From assembly GCA_021796835.1 (NCBI GenBank), contig JAKABO010000015.1, forward strand, positions 1 to 48,703: DNA of 48,703 bases, written 5' to 3'. Positions 44,539 to 48,703 of the stretch are shown here, piece after piece (position 1 is the first letter of the stretch; each line of letters begins with the position of its first letter). The notes under the pieces are model-generated. The model was given only the letters and a program-made list of their open reading frames with translations. It was not told the origin of the DNA and searched no databases. This stretch comes from Pseudomonadota bacterium (GTDB lineage Bacteria; Pseudomonadota; Gammaproteobacteria; Burkholderiales; Ferrovaceae). Both the position numbers and the translations under genes were made by a program.

Positions 44539-46350
44539 ATGGCTCGTCATTTACGCAACATCGCCATCATCGCGCACGTGGACCACGGCAAGACCACGCT
44601 GGTGGACAAACTGCTCCAGCAGTCCGGGACCTTCGCCGCCCATCAGCACGTGACGGAACGGGTCATGGACAGCAACGACCTGGAAAAGGAACGGGGCATC
44701 ACCATTCTGGCCAAGAATTGCGCCGTGGATTATGAGGGGACCCACATCAACATCGTGGATACCCCCGGACACGCCGATTTCGGCGGCGAAGTAGAGCGCG
44801 TGCTGTCCATGGTGGACGGCGTTCTGTTGCTGGTGGATGCGGTGGAAGGGCCCATGCCCCAGACCCGCTTCGTCACGCGCAAGGCCCTGGCCCAGGGGCT
44901 CAAGCCGGTGGTGGTGGTGAACAAGATCGATCGTCCGGGGGCTCGTCCGGACTGGGTGGTCAATCAGACCTTCGACCTTTTCGACAAGTTGGGGGCCACG
45001 GAAGAACAACTGGATTTCCCGGTGGTCTACGCTTCAGCCTTGCAGGGGTATGCCACTCTCGACCCCCAGCAACCGGGGACGGATCTGCGCCCTCTTTTCG
45101 AAGCAGTCCTGAAGTATGTCCCGGAGCGGGTGGGGGATGCGGAGGGTCCGCTGCAATTGCAGATCGTATCCCTGGATTATTCCAGTTTCGTCGGGCGGAT
45201 CGGGATTGGACGGGTCCACCGTGGGCGTATCCGCACGGGTCAGGAAGTGGCCATATTGCGGGGCCCGGACTCGCCTTTGAAGCGCGGACGCGTCAATCAG
45301 ATCCTGGGGTTCAAGGGGCTGGAACGGGTTCCCTTTGAAACGGCGGAAGCCGGAGACATCGTTCTGGTCACGGGCATCGAGGATCTGGGGATCGGAGTGA
45401 CCCTGACCGAGGTGGACAAGCCCGAGGCGCTTCCGATGCTGGCGGTGGATGAGCCGACCCTGACCATGAATTTCCAGGTGAATACCTCGCCCTTTGCCGG
45501 TCAGGAAGGCAAGTTCGTCACCAGTCGCCAGGTCCGCGAACGGCTGGAGCGTGAATTGCTCAGCAACGTGGCCCTGCGTGTCCAGGAAACCGACGATACG
45601 GACGTTTTTCTGGTGTCTGGACGAGGCGAGTTGCATCTGACCATCCTGCTCGAGAACATGCGTCGGGAAGGCTACGAATTGGCGGTGTCCCGTCCCCGTG
45701 TCCTGTTGAAGGAGATCGATGGGGTGCGCTGCGAACCCTTTGAAGCGCTGACGCTGGATGTGGAAGAAGCCCATCAGGGAGCGGTCATGCAGGCGCTGGG
45801 AGAACGACGGGGTGACTTGCAGGACATGCAATCCGACAGTCAGGGACGGGTGCGCCTCGACTACCGCATTCCGGCGCGCGGTCTGATCGGGTTTCAGTCC
45901 GAATTTCTGACCCTGACCCGGGGAACCGGGCTGATGAGCCACGTCTTCGATGATTATGGCCCCATGAAACCGGAAATCCCGGCGCGTCGCAACGGGGTCC
46001 TGATTTCCGCGGAACAGGGCGAGGCCGTGGCTTATGCCCTGTGGAAATTGCAGGAACGAGGCCGTATGTTCGTGGTCCCGGGAGACCGTGTCTACGAGGG
46101 TATGGTGATCGGGATTCACAGCCGGGACAATGACCTGGTGGTCAACCCGGTGAAGACCAAGCAATTGACCAATATCCGGGCAGCGGGCAAGGACGAAGCC
46201 GTGGTCCTGATGTCGCCGGTGGTTCTGACTCTGGAATCCGCCATTGAATTCATTGCCGATGACGAATTGGTGGAGATCACGCCCCAAACCCTGCGTATCC
46301 GCAAACGCCATCTGCTGGAGAATGATCGCAAGCGGGCATCCCGCAGTTAG
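44539..46350 (+). CDS. typA: Ribosome-associated GTPase TypA/BipA
   Basis: A 603-aa translational GTPase related to EF-G, involved in 50S assembly and stress or cold adaptation. G1 is [11 protein letters not shown]2 contains KERGITI, G3 is DTPGHADF, G4 is NKIDRPGA and G5 lies near YASALQG. The C-terminal TypA-specific domain shows [25 protein letters not shown] hexamer (44501-44506) may be its -10. Confidence 0.97.
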   Translation: MARHLRNIAIIAHVDHGKTTLVDKLLQQSGTFAAHQHVTERVMDSNDLEKERGITILAKNCAVDYEGTHINIVDTPGHADFGGEVERVLSMVDGVLLLVDAVEGPMPQTRFVTRKALAQGLKPVVVVNKIDRPGARPDWVVNQTFDLFDKLGATEEQLDFPVVYASALQGYATLDPQQPGTDLRPLFEAVLKYVPERVGDAEGPLQLQIVSLDYSSFVGRIGIGRVHRGRIRTGQEVAILRGPDSPLKRGRVNQILGFKGLERVPFETAEAGDIVLVTGIEDLGIGVTLTEVDKPEALPMLAVDEPTLTMNFQVNTSPFAGQEGKFVTSRQVRERLERELLSNVALRVQETDDTDVFLVSGRGELHLTILLENMRREGYELAVSRPRVLLKEIDGVRCEPFEALTLDVEEAHQGAVMQALGERRGDLQDMQSDSQGRVRLDYRIPARGLIGFQSEFLTLTRGTGLMSHVFDDYGPMKPEIPARRNGVLISAEQGEAVAYALWKLQERGRMFVVPGDRVYEGMVIGIHSRDNDLVVNPVKTKQLTNIRAAGKDEAVVLMSPVVLTLESAIEFIADDELVEITPQTLRIRKRHLLENDRKRASRS

Positions 46351-46375
46351 GCAATGAAACCGTGAAGTCCTGAGT

Positions 46376-46397
46376 CCGCCGGAGGGCGGTTTGCTTT
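46376..46397 (+). terminator. Intrinsic terminator after typA
   Basis: CCGCC (46376-46380) and GGCGG (46385-46389) form a GC-rich hairpin with a 4-nt loop, followed by TTTGCTTT. It lies 26 bp after the typA stop. Its T-tail overlaps the -35 of the next promoter. Confidence 0.6.
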
Positions 46398-46419
46398 AAA
46401 TGATACGGATGCGTACAAT
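46391..46419 (+). promoter_or_regulatory. Sigma-70 promoter for the efflux operon
   Basis: TTGCTT (46391-46396), a 17-bp spacer and TACAAT (46414-46419) form a well-spaced promoter. Start of transcription would be about 46426, some 23 nt before the NodT gene. Confidence 0.6.
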
Positions 46420-46448
46420 ACTTCTGTTTTAGAATTGGAGTAAATCCA

Positions 46449-48035
46449 GTGTCGGGTGTCGATCGCTCCAGCCAAGACGAACCGGTTCCTTTCGGCTCCC
46501 TTTTTTTCCATGTCCGGCGTGGATGGGGCGCACCGGTCTGGGTGCGCGGTCTCCTTTTGGCGATGGTGGCCGGATGTACGACGGTCGGCCCGGATTTCAA
46601 GTCCCCCACCTTGACCAGGGGCGTGTCCGTGTTGCCGGATTCGCCCGCTCAGGGGACGGTGGCCGGGGCGGATGACCAACATTTTGTGGCGGGCCAGACC
46701 GGAAGCCAGGATTGGTGGAAAACCTACCGATGCGCGGAACTCGATCGGCTGGTACAGATCGCCCTCGATCAAAACCCCACCGTGGAAGCTGCGCGTGCCA
46801 CTCTGGTGCAGGCGGGGGAGAACGCCACCGCGATCCAGGACAATCTGACCCTGCCCACCGTCGATGCCCAGTTGGCGCAAACCCGCCAGCGTTTCTCCAC
46901 GGCGGCTTTTGGTTTACCGGGTGGGCAGGCCTATCTGTTCAATCTGACCAATGCGTCGGTCAACGTGTCCTATCCCCTGGACGTCTTTGGGGGCAACCGT
47001 CGTCAGGTCGAGGCCCTGCAAGCCCAACACGAAATGCAGGCCCACCTGTGGCAGGCTGCACGGGAAACCCTGATTGCCAACGTGGTGACCACCGTGGTGC
47101 GGGAAGCCAGTCTGCGTGCCCAACTCGATGCCACCAACGCGCTGCTCCAGGCGCAGGGTGAATTGCTGGACCTGACGCGGCAACGGCAGGGGATGGGTGC
47201 CCTGTCCCTCAATGAAGTGGCAGAGCCTCAGGCCGAATTGGCCCAGAGCCGTGCCAATCGCGAGGCCCTCGCGTTGCAACTGGATCAGATCCGCCATCAA
47301 CTGGCGGCGTATCTGGGGCAATACCCGGCGCAAAACCCCCTGCCCGAATTTCATCTGGAGGATCTGCACCTGCCCCAATTTCTTCCTCAGGCCGTTCCTT
47401 CGGCGTTGTTGCGCCAGCGTCCGGATATCCGGGCCAGCGAAGCGCAATGGCACCAGGCCACCGCCAATCTGGGGGTGACCATCGCCGGGGCTTATCCCAA
47501 TCTGACCCTCACGGGCAGTATGGGGGCGATGGCGTTGAGTCCGGGCGCCCTGTTCAGCCCCGCTTCATCGGTTTGGTCGTTTGGGGCTGGAGTGGTTCAA
47601 CCGATTTTTCATGGGGGGGCCTTGAGTGCAGCCAAACGGGCAGCGGAAGCGGCAGTCCAGAGTGCGGCGGCGCAGTACCGCAACACCGTGGTTCAGGCCT
47701 TCCGTTCCGTGGCTGATGTCTTGCGCGCCTTGACCCATGATGCGGCCACGCTGGAGGCTGAACGGTCGATCATGGAAGCGCGGCAGCAAAGTTTGGGCCT
47801 GGCGGATCAACAGTACCAGTTGGGCGGCATCAGTTACCCTGCGCTGCTCGCGGCGCGCGTTCAGGATGCCCAGGCCCGCATGGGGATTGCCCAGGCCCAG
47901 GGAACCCGTTTGGCCGATACGGCTGCCTTTTATCTGGCTCTGGGGGGAGAAGTCGACCCCGCAGCCGTGGCGCAGGCAACCTCGGGTTCCCCTTCTTCAT
48001 CATCGGGGCAATCCGCCCCTTCAGAGGCACGGTGA
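46449..48035 (+). CDS. NodT-family outer-membrane efflux lipoprotein
   Basis: A 528-aa TolC-like outer-membrane channel of the NodT/OprM type. The signal ends in LLLAMVAGC, giving a lipidated Cys at residue 43; the family start CTTVGPDFKSP follows. Two OEP repeats are visible, ending LGVTIAGAYPNLTLTGSMG and LGLADQQYQLGGISYPALL. The start is GTG 46449 with GGAG 8 bp upstream; the 33-residue lead before the hydrophobic core is long. The RND adaptor gene begins 4 bp downstream. Confidence 0.9.
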   Translation: MSGVDRSSQDEPVPFGSLFFHVRRGWGAPVWVRGLLLAMVAGCTTVGPDFKSPTLTRGVSVLPDSPAQGTVAGADDQHFVAGQTGSQDWWKTYRCAELDRLVQIALDQNPTVEAARATLVQAGENATAIQDNLTLPTVDAQLAQTRQRFSTAAFGLPGGQAYLFNLTNASVNVSYPLDVFGGNRRQVEALQAQHEMQAHLWQAARETLIANVVTTVVREASLRAQLDATNALLQAQGELLDLTRQRQGMGALSLNEVAEPQAELAQSRANREALALQLDQIRHQLAAYLGQYPAQNPLPEFHLEDLHLPQFLPQAVPSALLRQRPDIRASEAQWHQATANLGVTIAGAYPNLTLTGSMGAMALSPGALFSPASSVWSFGAGVVQPIFHGGALSAAKRAAEAAVQSAAAQYRNTVVQAFRSVADVLRALTHDAATLEAERSIMEARQQSLGLADQQYQLGGISYPALLAARVQDAQARMGIAQAQGTRLADTAAFYLALGGEVDPAAVAQATSGSPSSSSGQSAPSEAR

Positions 48036-48039
48036 TTTC

Positions 48040-48703
48040 ATGACGGACCAATCTTCCCCTTCCCTGAAAAAACGCCTGATCCTCATGGGCGCGCTGATGA
48101 CGCTGCTGGTGGGCGGACTGGTGGGGTTCAATCTGTTCAAGCGCGCCATGATGCAAAAATATCTGGCGGGCGGCGCAGCCCACCCTCCGCCGGTGGTGAC
48201 GGCCCAGGTCGTTCAACGGACGAATTGGCAACCTTCCTTCGATACCATCGGTTCCCTGCGGGCGGCCCGTGGGGTCCAACTCAGCGTGGAAGTGGCGGGT
48301 CTGGTGCGTCGGGTTGCTTTCAAGGCCGGGGATGAGGTTCAGGCAGGACAAACTCTGGTGGAAATGGTGGATGACGCGGAACGGGCGGCCGTTCAGACGC
48401 AGGAAGCAGGACTGGACCTGGCCCGTTTGACGCTGAAACGGGACGAGGCTCAATATGCGGTGCACGCCATCAGTCAGGCACAACTGGAGATGGATCGCGC
48501 CGAGGTGGTCAGCCGGACGGCGCAGCGGGATCAGGCACTGGCCCTGCTGGCCAGGAAAAAGGTCACGGCCCCTTTTGCGGGACAAATGGGGATTACCACG
48601 GTCAATCCCGGACAGTACCTCAACCCCGGCGATAAAATTGCCTCCTTGCAGACCGTACACCAGTTGCTGGTGGATTTCAATCTGCCCCAGCAATTTCTGG
48701 GGC
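48040..48703 (+). CDS. RND efflux periplasmic adaptor subunit (partial, runs off the window)
   Basis: An open frame from ATG 48040 to the end of the window (221 codons, no stop). One N-terminal membrane anchor (LILMGALMTLLVGGLVGFNL) is followed by the lipoyl/barrel segments of membrane-fusion proteins: GSLRAARGVQLSVEVAG, VAFKAGDEVQAGQTLVEM, a helical hairpin, then KKVTAPFAGQMGITTVNPG. It would bridge an inner-membrane RND pump, presumably encoded next, with the NodT channel. Substrate not deducible; MexH/MdtA-like. Confidence 0.9.
   Translation, partial: MTDQSSPSLKKRLILMGALMTLLVGGLVGFNLFKRAMMQKYLAGGAAHPPPVVTAQVVQRTNWQPSFDTIGSLRAARGVQLSVEVAGLVRRVAFKAGDEVQAGQTLVEMVDDAERAAVQTQEAGLDLARLTLKRDEAQYAVHAISQAQLEMDRAEVVSRTAQRDQALALLARKKVTAPFAGQMGITTVNPGQYLNPGDKIASLQTVHQLLVDFNLPQQFLG

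Overview
The window is chromosomal DNA of a chemolithoautotrophic proteobacterium, most likely a betaproteobacterium. The evidence is a complete alpha-carboxysome operon with form IA RuBisCO, a DAB-type inorganic-carbon pump, and ordinary housekeeping blocks in proteobacterial order (aceF-lpdA-surE-pcm-nlpD, aminotransferase-hom-thrC). The gene content would suit iron-, sulfur- or ammonia-oxidising betaproteobacteria, for example Ferrovum-, Thiobacillus- or Nitrosomonas-like organisms. The species cannot be fixed from the sequence alone. I saw no rRNA, tRNA, CRISPR array or intact insertion sequence.

Layout. (1) 1-8957, mainly + strand: the end of the E2 subunit and the E3 subunit of a 2-oxoacid dehydrogenase, then surE-pcm-nlpD, a convergent Mth938-like gene, an aminotransferase-hom-thrC block, and mlaA. 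(2) 8966-20904, - strand: the RuBisCO/carboxysome operon read cbbL-cbbS-csoS2-csoSCA-csoS4A-csoS4B-csoS1 x3-bacterioferritin-like-acRAF-(mcdA-like relic)-mcdB-like-cbbQ-cbbO, overlapping tsaC at its end. (3) 20905-27600: divergent cbbR, then a - strand operon dabB-dabA-DUF6671. (4) 27909-33506: clpB with a heat-shock promoter, divergent from mgtA with a leader that may contain an attenuator. (5) 33529-38335: a DinG/YoaA helicase, a parDE toxin-antitoxin pair and an OmpR/EnvZ-like two-component system. (6) 38419-44450, - strand: arnD-bcp-phoH-lplT-tsaB-rimI-udg, tightly packed. (7) 44539-end, + strand: typA, then a NodT-type outer-membrane factor and the start of an RND adaptor.

How the parts work together. 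DabAB should energise bicarbonate accumulation in the cytosol. The carboxysome (shell CsoS1/CsoS4, scaffold CsoS2, carbonic anhydrase CsoSCA) converts it to CO2 around RuBisCO. acRAF and CbbQO assist RuBisCO assembly and activation. The strongest regulatory signal is an AT-rich element of about 35 bp, present three times in one orientation: twice between cbbL and cbbR and once before dabB. Each copy lies exactly 12 bp from a -10-like hexamer pointing into cbbL or dabB. This looks like a shared CbbR operator/promoter module tying carbon fixation to carbon uptake.

Unusual points are a very short CsoS2 (543 aa, three middle repeats), a tiny ParA-tail-like ORF where an mcdA positioning ATPase might be expected while an McdB-like gene is intact, three almost identical csoS1 genes that look gene-converted, a zinc-ribbon-rich DUF6671 protein in the dab operon, and a possible leader-peptide attenuator before mgtA.
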